Source: Calonectria ilicicola (Eukaryota; Ascomycota; Sordariomycetes; Hypocreales; Nectriaceae). From it: a stretch of DNA of 64,000 nt. How positions within the stretch are numbered: the stretch's first letter is position 1; the number at the start of each line of letters is the position of its first letter. Positions 10,928 through 22,856 of this stretch are shown piece by piece. The position numbers and the translations under genes were made by a program. The notes below the pieces were generated by a model. The model was not told the origin of the DNA. It saw only the letters and a program-made list of their open reading frames with translations, and made no database searches. Where the stretch lies: assembly GCA_020809705.1 (NCBI GenBank), contig CP085829.1, positions 1,178,001-1,242,000 of the forward strand, in the 5' to 3' direction.

Positions 10928-12309
10928 GATTGCTGCTTGAGTGGTCGGTCTCTGATACACCAAGAGGTGGAAAGGACCTAGGGCTGAAGGCGCCAAGACT
11001 AACTGGTATGAAAGCGCGGAACGGGGGTTATATATCTGGCCCCTAGGTGCCTCCCCCCTGCTAGCTATCCGGTCTCTCCGTCTAGATCGTGTCCAAGCCT
11101 CTTCCGGAGCTCTATTTTTGTAGGGCTGCAGCCCGGTTTCAGAGCCTCCTTTATCTTGTCGTGGGTCCCCAGCACGGCTTTGAGGCCTCAGGGACCGGGG
11201 CTGGCCGGGACTGAGCGTGGAGAGGCATGGGGATTAGATGACGGTGAGGGGATGCTTACCTCTACTCTTAATGTATATGCTTCTACTGTAAATGTTAATT
11301 GAGTGACGAATGATGGCGCACGCACCACACAGCAATCTCGTCGAAATGACAACACATTCGGAGCCATTTGGTTAAGCTTTAATGAGCGACTGTCGTGTCC
11401 AACTCTCATTGACTCCAGTGCCACATCATTACTGCAACTAGTGTTGTGAGGATAAGAAACTTGATGGGATGCGCTAGGGGACGCAGGACTTGTCGGTCTA
11501 GACATTACAAGTGTGAATGGAGGAGATGGTGTTGTGGTTTCAAGGCCATCACAGCCACATTGTGTCCAGTGCACTGGAAAGAAATAGAGCCGATGGGCGG
11601 AACGTGCCATCCTATCATTCGGCGGCCAAGACCCCAACTGGGGTTTTTGAAACATGGGGCTTGAATCGGACCACGAACGCGAGTGCGAGACCGAAACCTT
11701 GGCGCTGATCAGAGTTTTTGCCGATCTAAATTAGTAAACGAAGATCTGAGTCCCTTACAGCAACATTACATATAGCCCACTATATTCTACATCTCGGTCA
11801 AATGGTCGTGAATCGCCCTGATCATCTATTACAGTACTTTTTCTTTAAAATACAAGTGGCCAGCACAACTGACGTGCGGTCAAGAATGGTTGTGAGCACC
11901 CAGTGTTGCAGAGATGCGCCAGTCGCGTCTAGCTCGGCTAGCTGCACTAGAGGCCAAGTTAGCGCCCAGTCTCGCCAGATCAATTCATTGTCTATGCGAT
12001 TCGCCCTTCATGAGTCGCCTATCTTATCCCGTATGAGGTTTAGCTGCCCTATCTTGGCCAAGACTACAGCTGTACATGACCAATAACGGAGCGTTGTGCT
12101 AATCGGCACTCTTTCCATTAACGCGGTAGATCTTGTGATTAGGAAGGCAAGATACCATTTACTCATCTTTAACGACGTTGGATCATTCACTGTCACCGAG
12201 ATCGATACTCCGCTGGCATTCCAGATCGACACTGAGTATGTGAGTGATTGTGGATGACACTCACCCTATAGTTTAGATCAAGCACTTGGCCCGTCCAAGC
12301 TTGTTGACG

Positions 12310-12395
12310 GGGAATAGTAAAAATAATAAATAAATAAATAAGTTACATAAATTATTTTACCATAATTATTATTTAGTTATTTATTTATTTTTGGC
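12310..12395. repeat. AT-rich imperfect inverted repeat
   Basis: A tract of repeated AATA/TAAATA units on the left is mirrored by TTATTTATTT on the right around 12350, so it can fold back on itself. This looks like an end or footprint of a decayed element, or simply low-complexity sequence. Confidence 0.4.
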
Positions 12396-12837
12396 TATCA
12401 GACCAATCTTTAGAGCCGCTGATTTTTTATCGGGTTCAAGGCGAAGAAGTCACAAGGGTGTCTTGTAATAATTGTTTTATCTTGCTATTTATGCTACATA
12501 TCAACATTCGTTGCATCAATCGTTAGCCCTTGCTGCACGGCCCTCCCTCATTATACCATTCCGTATAATGCCCAATGCGTCTATATACGAAAGTGGGTAT
12601 TCCTTCAATAGCCAAGTAAACTTAATTGACCTGGGTGGTAATAAATCCCTGGGCGTAGGGAGACATCCAGCCTGAGTGTCCTGGCTATTTGTCGCTGAGC
12701 TGCCTAGCGTTGTGTGGCTGGGCGGCTGCACTGATGTCAAGCAGTAACTACGCGGTAGACCGCCAGTGCTGTCTACTTCCTGGGTTTCTAAGATGCAAAT
12801 GAAACTGTGAAGAACATTTAATGATAGATTATGATTA

Positions 12838-13065
12838 GCTTTACTTTAAGTATATTTAATGTAATTAATAACATATTTTTTATTTATAATAAAGATTTTA
12901 TAATTTTAATTTTTTTCTTTTTAAAAATTTTTTTAAATTAATAATATTTTTTAAAAATAATATTAAATTTATAATTAAAAGAAATATTATAATAAATTAA
13001 ATAAAAAGAATTTTATATAATATATAAAACGCATTATAAATAATACTAGAATTTTCACTGAAATT
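12838..13065. repeat. Extremely AT-rich block
   Basis: About 225 nt consisting almost entirely of A and T, with sharp edges against sequence of normal composition. It is compatible with severe RIP of a repeat or with inserted organellar DNA; no coding sequence is seen. Confidence 0.5.
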
Positions 13066-13669
13066 AAACCTAACAAAGCTAATAAATACATGATTACTGA
13101 TGAAATCATGGAATGGCTTCCAATCTGTGACCTCACTGGAGGTCGACAGTGCACACCACATTTGCTTTACTGCGTTGCGTTTCAATGTATCCGGTGCATT
13201 CTCATTGATAAACAAAGAAAGGTTTGATTATTGGGAGCTTTCCAGCAACATCTCGCTTCGAAGGATTGATCCGCACGCGCTGCTCGAGCTGCGTGAGACG
13301 GGCACCATTTAGCTACTCCACCATTTTCGACGCGGTGATGCACATCCACCATATTGCCATGAATGGTGGGGCAACCTCCAGCGCTCAGCCACCACGAGGT
13401 ATGATCAAATAGATTTCGCATCCTCAGTACCTTGGCGCTCGCAATGCTGTCTAGGATTTCTTCAGGCTGCGAAATGAGCTTTCGAAGCAATGGCGGACTT
13501 TTGATTCGCCCATCGCTAATATGAATGCGCTACAGCATGATCCCTCGACAACAAACACAACAGCAGTTCAAGAGGTGAAGCCTCTGGTTGGCCTTGATGC
13601 ACTTGCCCTCAAGCAAGTACATCTAATTCCACTACACCATAATTGTTACAGACAGGAGATTCAATTTTT

Positions 13670-13719
13670 AGATCAAATCCAAATTCTTTGTCGTATATGG
13701 ATGAACAAATTATCCCAAC
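13670..13719 (+). repeat. Dispersed repeat fragment, copy 1
   Basis: Matches 24363-24412 in the same orientation. Across the first 42 nt I count 7 differences, all transitions, as expected if RIP or a similar C-to-T process acted on the copies. The parent element is not recognisable. Confidence 0.5.
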
Positions 13720-13944
13720 CAACCAGACTACCCTATATTATTAATCTTGCCATGCCATGTTTGTAATTCGCATTTTTATTGTTTTTCTAGACTTTGGGTC
13801 CTATGTCAATTTATCAGCAGAGACTTTTCTTTTCACTTCAAATCACGAATTAGATTGGATCGGGGAATAATTCAATATTTTAGGACGCGGGGTTGAGGGC
13901 TGTTTCCATTTTCAAGCTTTTTTTTCTTAGGTTCCTCCGATCAT

Positions 13945-15500
13945 TTAAAATTGATGCGAGTTTCTGCTCCACCCTCCTAAGACGCTCCCGCTGTCCGTGA
14001 CTACCTCACTGCGTATCTTCTGACCCCTGAATGTGTCTTCCTCAACGGGCGAAGCTCCGAGAGCTCCCGTGTGATACCATGTCTTGGAGTGTTTGACTGA
14101 GGAGCCGTTTGTCTTATCCTTGTCAGACAAGGACTGTTCGGTTCCCCACGTTTCTACTACACTGAAGCCGCAAAATTCTCGCCTGGCTGGGTCATAGTAT
14201 TCATCACGGTAAGTATATGCTATTTTGGTTCTTTTATTTTGAGCTTCATCTTCTATCATGACTTGTCGAACCAAGGGGGTAGAAAATGGCAGACTGGATG
14301 ACCATTTTTTGTCTTGTTGCTCATCTTGCAGATAAAATGTGGTAGACGGGAGGTAAGGAATATCCATTTTCTTTTTACCATTGATCTTGTAAGAGGTGAG
14401 CAACCATTTTTTACTCCTGGGCGCTAGATCAAGAAAACGTATAACTAATTCCTGGGTGCTGTCGACTTCCGGTCCGACCCAGCAGAGACAGTTGGTGCCT
14501 TTGCCGAGAATATCAGGGCCAAAGACAAAAAAAGTTTGATCAATGCTGGGAAACTGAGGGGCAGGCATATCTTTGCTGAAGCTGTGGCCACATTGATGTA
14601 GGTAAATGACGGCACTTCCCTGAGAAGGGACATAGATCATGTCCGTTGTCCAACTGCTAGTGATATCAAGCAGGCGCAGTCGCTCCGGCATGAATACGTC
14701 ATCACGGGGATTCAGGATAGGCGCATGACACACGACTACTTGCCACGAGAAACGACCGTAGCCAAGGTTGGCAAAGTATGCAGCCAGTCTAGATGAGATG
14801 TGGACAACATCCTGCATGCCATCGCCCGTCATGTCGGGAAACAACATTCCCGTCTGCACATTGCCTATGGGTCTGATATGATCAGTTTCCCTGCCCTCCG
14901 CTATCTCACATGATCGTTGAACGCTAAAACCGTGTTGACCAAGGTTTTGGTGCCAGTCGATGTCGCCAGGACGTTGGCCAGAGAGAATAATGTCATCCAG
15001 ACCGTTGCCTGTGAGATCTATTTGTATGGCGTCGGCTTCTCTGCTAAGTTCAAGGTACCGCTGATCCTGAGGTAGTTGATCGAGACCATCGTCATTCTCT
15101 GCTTTGTCAGCGTACTCGATGGCGTTTCCATTTCCATCATGGGATTCACATACCAGCCAAGAAAATACCTAGCGGGATTTTCCCTGTGTCTCGAATAGTG
15201 TGGATGAATCGCTCTTTCCGTGAAACCAAATTGGTTTATTGGGGAGAATTGTCTTTCAAAACACATTGGTTGTGGATTTATCGCTTGTCCACCGCCCGAT
15301 GCGCATCCCCATTTCCACTGGCAGTCGGAACCCATATTCCTTAACAAAAAAGCCTTACTCCTCCCTGCCATTCGTTTCAAGAGCAATCAAGTCCTATCCC
15401 TTGAGAACATAGGTGTCATTGTCAGTCCAATGCATTGGGATGTGTGATGTGGTTTTGCGTGAGGCCCAAGCCAAAATGGCTATTGCCCCATTCGGGATGG
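13945..15500 (-). pseudogene. Degenerate Tc insecticidal toxin B-subunit-like (SpvB/TcdB) gene fragment
   Basis: The open part (14859-13945, about 304 codons) begins in FG-GAP/VCBS-type beta-propeller sequence (LFPDMTGDGMQDVVH) and runs through regions like the TcdB toxin mid/N and mid/C domains, including YRDEYYDPARREFCGF. These domains follow the SpvB part of Tc-toxin B subunits, which form the cocoon that holds the toxic C-terminal domain. The frame stops at 13945, so the Rhs-repeat cocoon, the aspartyl self-cleavage site and any effector part are absent. Upstream, from 14860 to about 15500, further FG-GAP-like sequence is visible but in changing frames. The SpvB N-terminus is not seen. 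It is therefore truncated at both ends and frameshifted, a non-functional remnant. Relatives occur in many filamentous fungi as well as in bacteria. Confidence 0.7.
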
Positions 15501-16347
15501 TAAACTAGGTTCAAGTTTGGTTGGAGTATGTTGGGTAAGTCTGTTTTAGGAAGCGGGAATTTGAGCAGCAAGCTCCCGTTAGATGGATTCATTCAGCAAA
15601 GCTTGGAAGCGTGAACAGCGGAAGCTTTTGTTGCTCCTATTGGGAGGTTATGAGATGTTCGTCAGCCAAAAGCCACCACATTCAAGAGAATGCTAAGTGA
15701 CAATTGCTCGTTTTTTCTAGGCTTGACCGCACTCAAAGGTAAGAACATTAATCCGGCAGGGGGCCCCGCTGCAAGTGGGCCCGGGCTGTGGCTGGAGGCA
15801 AAAGCCCTTGGCAGGGCGCCCCTCTGCAAAAACCGAAAAGAGTGAAAGGAGCAAAAGGAACAGGAAAAGAAAGAGGAAAAGATATGAAAGCGAGGTATTA
15901 TCGGGCGCAGAGACCCCCCCACCCCCCCTCAGAGGGCTGCTCGAGGCGTTGGTGATGGGTGGTTTGCAGCCTTGCGGTTGGCACGATCAGGCGCAGCATG
16001 AGCGTTCGGTATACTACGAGTGTGATTGTCCTGATTCTCATCTTTGAGGACTGTCTGGCCAGGGGATGGCTTGGCGTGCTGAGTTCGACTAGCGTATCGC
16101 GGCAATCTGCAAATCCATTTTGAGACGTTCCCCTTAGGTCCCGTGACTTTGTCAGGTTCTTCCTTTCCTCAGAGGAAGGGAAGAAAATAAATTTATGGAT
16201 CTAATATCCCCATGACATCTTGTTAGTCGTTTTGGTCTTGGATGGCTTCAGGGTGAAATTCAGCGCACGGGACCTTGCTGCTTCGAACTGAGCGTTTAAC
16301 TCTGTTGTGATACTGGGAGATTTGAGAGGCAGGGCCTTGTCGACAAC
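15501..16347. other. Intergenic, no gene seen
   Basis: Contains a GC-rich patch near 15760-15800, a purine-rich tract (15830-15890) and C-homopolymers near 15915. Overlapping open frames on both strands here are low-complexity and not believable as genes. Confidence 0.4.
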
Positions 16348-17330
16348 TCAGAGCTGGTTAAGCCGATGGAGGTTGCCTGCGCCGTTGGAGGTGCCTCCAG
16401 TATAGCCACCCGGAATCACAGAATTCTCCCTTGGAACTTCCAACTTGGCGCTCTTGCTAATACTTAACATCTCTAGGTCGTCATCATCCAACACCTCAAA
16501 GAAACCCTGATGCTTAGTATCGGCATTTAGCGCCTTTTGAGTCGGAGGCGGTATCGAAATCACCACCTTTCCTGTTTCATAAGCGTTCTTGATTTCTGCC
16601 TCCGTACCCACCGTCCATTCTTTCTCGCTGAAAAGCATTCGCTGCTCCACCTTACTAGTACCGTCTTCATGGCTTGTATGCACAAGACTGACACGGGTGA
16701 TGCCTAATGCAAGATTTTGGCCATTCCTTTTCTTCTGCGATGAGCTTGTTGCGCTCAATGTGAGTCTCCCGACGATAGACTTCTCATTGTGGGCAAACCC
16801 GCACCACCACGGAAGCGGTGGTCGAGATTCGTGCCTCAGACTCATTTCAAAACTGGAATCAACAGAAATACCTGGATGTGGTTTCTTGTGGATCGGTGAC
16901 CTAACAAACTTTTAGTCACTCGAGTATGTGGAATCAGGTAGGCGGTAAGACATAGATTATACCGCCCAGAGTTGTTAGCCCTGGTTTCGTGGTTTGTATT
17001 TCGCCATGGGCCGGGTGCAATGATCTTGTGATATTTGGAATGTAGTAGCGGTTGTTGCTGTTGAGATTTGAATGGCCCTTAGTGAGGCCCTGAAGTAGGA
17101 GACCAGCAATACCCTCCCGAAGCGCAGTGTCTGCTGTGTCGCTCTGTGGATCTTGTTGAGTCCCTTGGCTCTGTATTTTCTCGTAATCAAGAATTGGTGG
17201 ATTGTAATCGATTATTGCAGATAAAACTCGGGTTCTGCGTCCTACCCCATCATTTGGAATTCCTTTCTCAGAAATTGCACACAGATCCCAAGTGGCGATT
17301 TGTATTTATATTCCAGCCTAAAATATCGTC
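16348..17330 (-). CDS. Unrecognised protein, at least two exons, N-terminus unresolved
   Basis: A minus-strand frame ends at 16348 and is coding-like back to about 16910 (GRLTLSATSSS, LVHTSHEDGTSKVEQRM, FFEVLDDDDLEMLSI). A second coding-like stretch lies upstream at about 17300-16965 (TRVLSAIIDYNPPILDYEK, HSNLNSNNRYYIPNITRSL), ending at a possible donor near 16965. An acceptor with branch-like GACTAAAAG lies just before 16910. The two frames do not join perfectly with the obvious sites, so either the splice choice is wrong or the gene is damaged. No signal peptide, membrane helix or known domain is recognised. It sits next to the broken Tc-toxin-like gene on the same strand; a relation is possible but unproven. 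Confidence 0.4.
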
Positions 17331-17849
17331 AGTCTTGAAGTGAATAGTGCTCCGCACAAATCAAAATGATGTATAATATCTAGCTTTCAGTCTTTGTGAA
17401 GCCCTGCAAGTCAATGAGCCTCTACCAAGATGGCAGCGAGCCTCACCATCGAGACAAAAGGCCGGCGCCACTGTTTGAAGCATGAATGAATCATTCCAAA
17501 TCAATTTCGTTTGGATTCGGTGATGCGCGAGCACCTACAATGGTGTGATATGAGCACAATATCCACATCACGTCCCGTGTCTTGGAAATTCGTGGTGGGG
17601 TGGCAATGCATGGCACAGTACACCTTGGCGTGGCACCGGATGGTAGAGCTGAAGGCTATAGTCACCCACATCTGAGACAACAAGTTAACTGATTTTTTCA
17701 GTAAAGTATCACTTTTATAATTTTACTTCAAATCCTGCTATAGCCCATCTAAGATTGTATCTAAATGGTAGTTGTATCCACGTTCATCTCAAAGCCGCCT
17801 TCAAATTCTCCTGAATTGGCCTAATTCTAATTTCTTAGTCTGACTTCTC

Positions 17850-20683
17850 TAAACATTGGTTTCTAGTATCCACCATGGCGTTTTCAAATTCCAAGTTCTT
17901 TCAGGACCTGCTTGACTTCTCCCTGAGATATCAGAATTACTAGAGGAGGGAGGGTTACTCTCCGATGCCATCGACACTGCACTGCTCTCCGACGGCCTTA
18001 ATAGTGTTAGCGCACAGCGTTCACCTTTTTCATTTTCCTTTTTTCAAGACATCACTACCCATACTGGGTTGCAAAGGTTTTTAGTGAAAAAATGCGGCGA
18101 TTCCAGTCTCGCAGTTAGTAAAACTTCCCGAGCTTACTATTGCAAGACCTGTGATGCCAATTGCATTGACCGAGTATGGCGGGGCAAAGCTGTGATCTCT
18201 ACTACTTCCACCAGCACGGTTCTCAACAGATGTGATTTTGATAGAGTGTCAGTTTGGACTTCTCTCTCCACTCCGTCCTCAGCTACAGCGACCCTTTCTT
18301 TTCTTCTTCTACTGTGACTCAGCCGCCCTGGTGTGCAAGCGGGTGGATTACTTGTTTCTGTTGTTGCCTCTCCCTCGTTCCCTCATAAAAGCGAAGGGTC
18401 GTGGTTCTCCCTCTCCACCGATCAGTTAGCAAGTGTGGGTGGATTTTGTTTCCGGTGGCCACACTTGGTAGCTTCCTCACGGCCCGGCCCCGTACAGCCT
18501 CCGGCCCGGCGACGGCCGAAAGGCCCGGACCAGAAAGCAGCAGATTTCGGTGAAGATATGTGCCTCGGCCTGTACTCACAATCGGAGTTAACTAATTGTC
18601 AAACGAGAAGCACTCCTCTATCCGGTCGTCATGAAGAGTATTTTTAAACGAAAACCGAGATGGTCTCAAATTCAACACGCAAAGCTGGAAGGTTACATTC
18701 GACCTCCTTATCCTACCCCGTTTACAACTTTACCTAGTGATAAAGACGTAGCCAAACATTATGGCTGCAAAGTGAAGCGACCTCGTGCAGGCTTGCGAGG
18801 AGGAGAATCGCTGCACGTCTTGTTGGTGACAGTACCCAACACAAAGCTACTTGACACTCATTCAACGGAGCTAAACGATGATGTCGCAATGACAGCAGAG
18901 GAGGCGATAAAGACTGAGCTCAACCTCAGTTCACCGGACCTCAGCAAACTAGTGGTGAAGCTAGATGCTACTACTGCCCCGGCTTCTGCAGATGAAACAG
19001 AAAGTGCCACCGTACACGAAGTGAGCGAGGCTTTATAGCACTCGCATGGTGTTGTTGCAGGCCCCACGCATGTTGCGGTTCTCCTTCATTGCAACATTTA
19101 CTCTGCGCATGATATGGCCAGCATGTTTCGAGCCACATTTTGGTCTGTTGTCCGAGAGGCACGCAGGATTCTTGATTGTACCATCAAAATTGATCACGAC
19201 GCTACAAAAAATATCCACGATCATGCGACAGCTATTGAGTGTCGCAATCAAGAAGTGCAAGTGAATCTCCGCGATGGGTTCAGACGAGAGCTTAATATGA
19301 TCAACCCGGACTGCGAATGCAATGCAAAACCTACCGCGGACGATACACTTTTGGAGAGAAATCGAGCTGCTATTCTCAATTACATAAAATCCAACACGAC
19401 TGAAATATTTTACCTACGGTCCTCTCGCGGCGAGGAATATTGCTCCCTTATGAGACTTTCTGTACATGTCGTGGACTTGGCCCACTTCGTCGAGAATGGC
19501 CCTGGCGCATGCGTAAGCAGAAAGTTCCCTAATCTTTTGAGCGCACTCATGTCCCGTCCTTTAGGTCTGGATGATTTGGAGTTGACTTGCGCGAATTCAG
19601 AGAAGACACTCTCACATGTTTCTCATTCACTTCTTTTCACGTGATCACCGTCATGTTGATTCACTGCCTTAGCCGACAAAGAGAAACACGTTCGTGAGGC
19701 GGTTTTCAAACCTCCTTTCAACAACAACCTGTTCACTTCGAACAGCATCACAACTCTCATCCTTCCGTTGAGTACATTCCCGTTCCACCAAGGCCTCGAA
19801 CTTCATCTAAACTTACTTTGAAACAGATGTATTTGCCCCACTCGATATCTCGACCGTTTCCCGCACCGAGACTCAGACAACCGCAGATTTTTGGAGTTGC
19901 CTGCATGAGGACGCATCGCTGCGCAAGTGCCTGTTCGCCGAGTTGGGTGTTGTTCACGATCGTGCGACCGTCGCTGAGTCGCCGAAGCTTCACCTCCTCG
20001 ATGTGGCTGCGATAACGAAAGAAACAGTCTACACGAAGCGGTTATTGAATGCCCGCACCGCCCTCGGTCGAAAGGGTAGGGTGAATCTACACGCTCACAT
20101 CGATGTTCCCCGAACACACCTCAACTGGAACCACAATGACAACGATGACATGGTGGACACGAACGAATCAGAGAGTGCTAGTCTCTGCTTCATACACTCT
20201 CGGTTCTCGCCATGCTCCAGCCTTTCACTCAATGAAGTGCTCGAGCTGCTCAATACTTTGTATTTTTATGGTAGGCTCGTCACTACCAACGTGGGCAAGA
20301 CAAGTTCTTTCACTGACCAAATATTAGAGATGCATCTCCAGGCACACGACATGGCAGCCAGAGCGCCTTCTCAGTAGGTAGTCGGCGCCTTAACTGAGAA
20401 GCGGAGCCGCAAGATCCAGGACTTTATCGCCCTTGAACATCGCCCTGGGTGCACGATTCCGCAGTTTGATGCTGCTCTTTCAGCCATCTTCGGGAACCAG
20501 GTAAGCGAGGCGTTTGTGGATGTCGCTGGGTCGCATGGTATTTGATTTCAGTGGCTTGAGGATCTTTCTGACGCTGACATTCCCTCAAAGCTTGCCGAGA
20601 TGCCCATAGATTCTGTCCCACGACTTTCGGCTTCTACTGGAAGTCATGGAAAGGATTCTCTCCTCGAGCTTGCATTCAAGTAG
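17850..20683 (+). pseudogene. Long unrecognised gene with multiple in-frame stops
   Basis: Coding-like sequence runs through the whole interval on the plus strand. It begins near 17860 and includes YYCKTCDANCIDRVW at about 18140. A frame from 18631 runs to 19644 with a single TAG at 19036-19038. Another runs from about 19830 to 20499 with a TAG at 20375-20377. After a well-formed intron (20500-20551, GTAAGC...TTTCAG) it ends LELAFK at 20683. An upstream TGA interrupts the frame near 17912. The stops lie inside good coding sequence and are not removed by plausible introns, so the gene looks dead. I do not recognise the family; there is no transposase, polymerase or NLR signature. Segments rich in charged residues and a CxxCxxxC cluster are the only visible features. 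Confidence 0.45.
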
Positions 20684-21201
20684 CCTACGACCATGCTTCT
20701 CGACAGCAAAACATTCGAATCCCTGCATGACAGCCGCGACCCGACTCAAGATCATGTTTCCGTACTCATGGTCACCTTGGGAGTCAGCAACGACTACCTG
20801 ACCAGCATAATTTAAGCTGCTGGTATTCAAACACAAAGTGAGTTTTCTCTGGGTATTCCGGTACAACTCTACTGGCCTTTTACCGTGTGTCGAATTCCGA
20901 AAGCAACCCCCGCTGAGTATCTGAAAGTTCTAATAACTCTTTCGAACAGCTCTGATGCGTTCTTTGACCCAAAGACCACTCTGGCTCACATGGAGAAGTG
21001 GTCGAGTCTTTTAGGTAAGTACTTGTCTGTCACAGATTATTTTCACTCTGCACTCCCCAGCTACCACTTCTGGCTAACACCTAGAAAGATCTTAGAAATA
21101 CCAGGGAGCTCTTTCACGCTTACGTTTTCTATCTCCGCATAACTGGAGGCTCTTCACCAACACTGGGCTGGTCGCTCGACCATCTCGATTATCGGGGGGG
21201 A

Positions 21202-21612
21202 CAGACGTGTTCAAGTCAAGCCGGGTCGTCTTGGGGGAATGATGGGGATCTTCCGTGCAGCGCTTGTTGCTGCTGTGAATTAGGTGCCATTTCAAGAGCT
21301 GTCGGGCTCAGATTGATATCTATTGTAAGACTGTGATTGCTGGGCTCACGGGCTGTCTCTGCGATACCCAGCTGGTTGAAATGGGCAGGCGTGTTCAAGC
21401 CAAGCCGCGGTTGTCGCTGTGATACCCAGCTGGTTGATAATGGATCGACTGTTGTTGTCGGGCTCACGGCGTCGTCGGGCCCACGGTGTCGTCTTGAGGA
21501 TATGATGGAGATCCTCTGTGTAGCGCTTGTTGGTGTTGCGAATCAGGCGCCATTTTAGGAGGTGTGGCGCTCGGATTGACATCCGTCGTATCGATGGTTA
21601 TGGTAGGACTGA
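21202..21612. repeat. Imperfect tandem duplication
   Basis: The segment 21226-21332 reappears diverged at 21488-21612 (shared GTCGTCTTG, AGCGCTTGTTG, GCGCCATTT-like blocks). A CAG(A/G)CGTGTTCAAG block occurs at 21202 and 21386, and a short ATACCCAGCTGGTTGA unit at about 21364 and 21422. Differences are mostly transitions. This is a decayed local duplication with no known function. Confidence 0.55.
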
Positions 21613-22184
21613 GAAGAAAGGTAGTCAGTAAAATATACAAGAGTAGAGATATATAGCTTTGGGTCCTGGCGATGGATACCTCCTGTTGATCTGTGCACAT
21701 ACACTCCGCGCCTCGCTGGCGGGTCACTCGACGGCTCCGACATGTTGGGTGGCTAGACCCAGGGGTCTGGTGATTAGGGCCAAATCCTCCAAATCTGCGG
21801 CGAAGGTGAGGTTGATATTCGAGGCTATGCAAGGGCGAGGTGTTGGCAATGGCAAGGAGGCGCCAAAAAGAAGTAACGAGATGTGAGGCGTGGAGCCAAT
21901 AGCTCGGCGTAGGCTACCAGGGATTAGCGGAGCGACGAACGGGTGGCGAACAAACAACGAACTTGCGCGATGGAAATTTGGAGTTGAAGCTAGAGATGAT
22001 GTTGAAGATCAAGAGTTGAAAATTCGGGATCGTATTGAGAAGAAGATTTGAGAAAGAGCTGCAGTATCCTGGCTCATTCGAGTGGACAATGGCTGTCAGG
22101 TCGGGGTTGGTTGCTTCCACAACTGTGCTGCGAAGGGGCTCGCAGCTTCCCGTTCGGCCTAGTCATGCACATCGCGAGTCACGT

Positions 22185-22215
22185 GTAGCCTTGAGGCCAA
22201 ATGCCTCAAGGCTAC
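22185..22215. repeat. Perfect 13-bp inverted repeat (hairpin)
   Basis: GTAGCCTTGAGGC at 22185-22197 is followed by the 5-nt loop CAAAT and then the exact reverse complement at 22203-22215. It lies in the repeat-rich region, not next to a gene end. Confidence 0.7.
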
Positions 22216-22856
22216 GCGAGGACTTCACGCCTTGTGCTGCCGTTGTGTCTGTTGTCGCTGGCTTATGCTCTCGTAGCCAAGGTCCCACACGTGTAGCCGG
22301 ATGGATCCCATATGTTGATACAATCAGAGGATGCTGGCACATTGTGGAAATGTGAACGTTTTCACTTTGTTTGAAGAATGTCTTGGATAATTAAATATAT
22401 TTACCCGAGACTACGTCGTATATTCTAATCAACCTCCCTATTCTTAAGCGTTTCGCAGAGTATTGGGCGAGAATGAAACCATGCTAGCGGAATATTGTTC
22501 AATATCAGGCACCACCAGAGAACTTTGAAGCAGACCCGGAGGCCCTAAGAGGCCCCAAGAGGTCCCAAGAAGACACCCCGAAGGGCACCGGGAGGCACAC
22601 TGGGGGATACAAGAGGACATCCGGGGGACACGCGGATGCCTTGGCGGATGGGAGATAGCAAGAACAGCTAACTCAGATAATCCAAGAAGCGTCTATGGAA
22701 ACCTTTCAGAAGCCCTTCAAGTCTCAGGCTTCATTATTCCATACTTTATCTTGGTTTCTTTATCTGCTGTCTCCAGAGGGGCCCATTTATATCCCCTTGA
22801 CGTGCCATCTAGATACTGTTAGCTGTTACTTGGCTGGCACGAGTCAACAAACTTCA

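Larger units (their letters stand above)
10928..13944. other. Gene-poor accessory stretch with AT-rich blocks
   Basis: No gene can be supported. Frames of 70-155 codons exist on both strands (for example minus 11655-11188 and minus 13490-13182) but none shows a family motif, and they overlap each other. Two AT-rich blocks and a dispersed repeat copy, listed separately, suggest decayed transposons. Confidence 0.45.
20684..22856. other. Repeat-rich non-coding stretch
   Basis: Contains an imperfect tandem duplication (21202-21612), a perfect 13-bp hairpin (22185-22215) and purine-rich low complexity (22530-22640). The sequence from about 21740 (TGTTGG...) to about 22322 (...GATACA) has TG/CA ends and could be a decayed LTR. 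No gene is supported. Confidence 0.4.

Noticed and set aside
11188..11655. 155-codon minus-strand frame
   Set aside because: Low-complexity Ser/Pro-rich ends and unrelated overlapping frames; no domain or convincing promoter.
13182..13490. 102-codon minus-strand frame considered as a P450 remnant
   Set aside because: Resemblance limited to a short helical stretch; no heme-binding or ExxR motif nearby.
15890..15960. GC-rich and poly-C patch as a possible structural element
   Set aside because: Simple homopolymer runs without a consistent stem or a G-quadruplex pattern of four G-runs.
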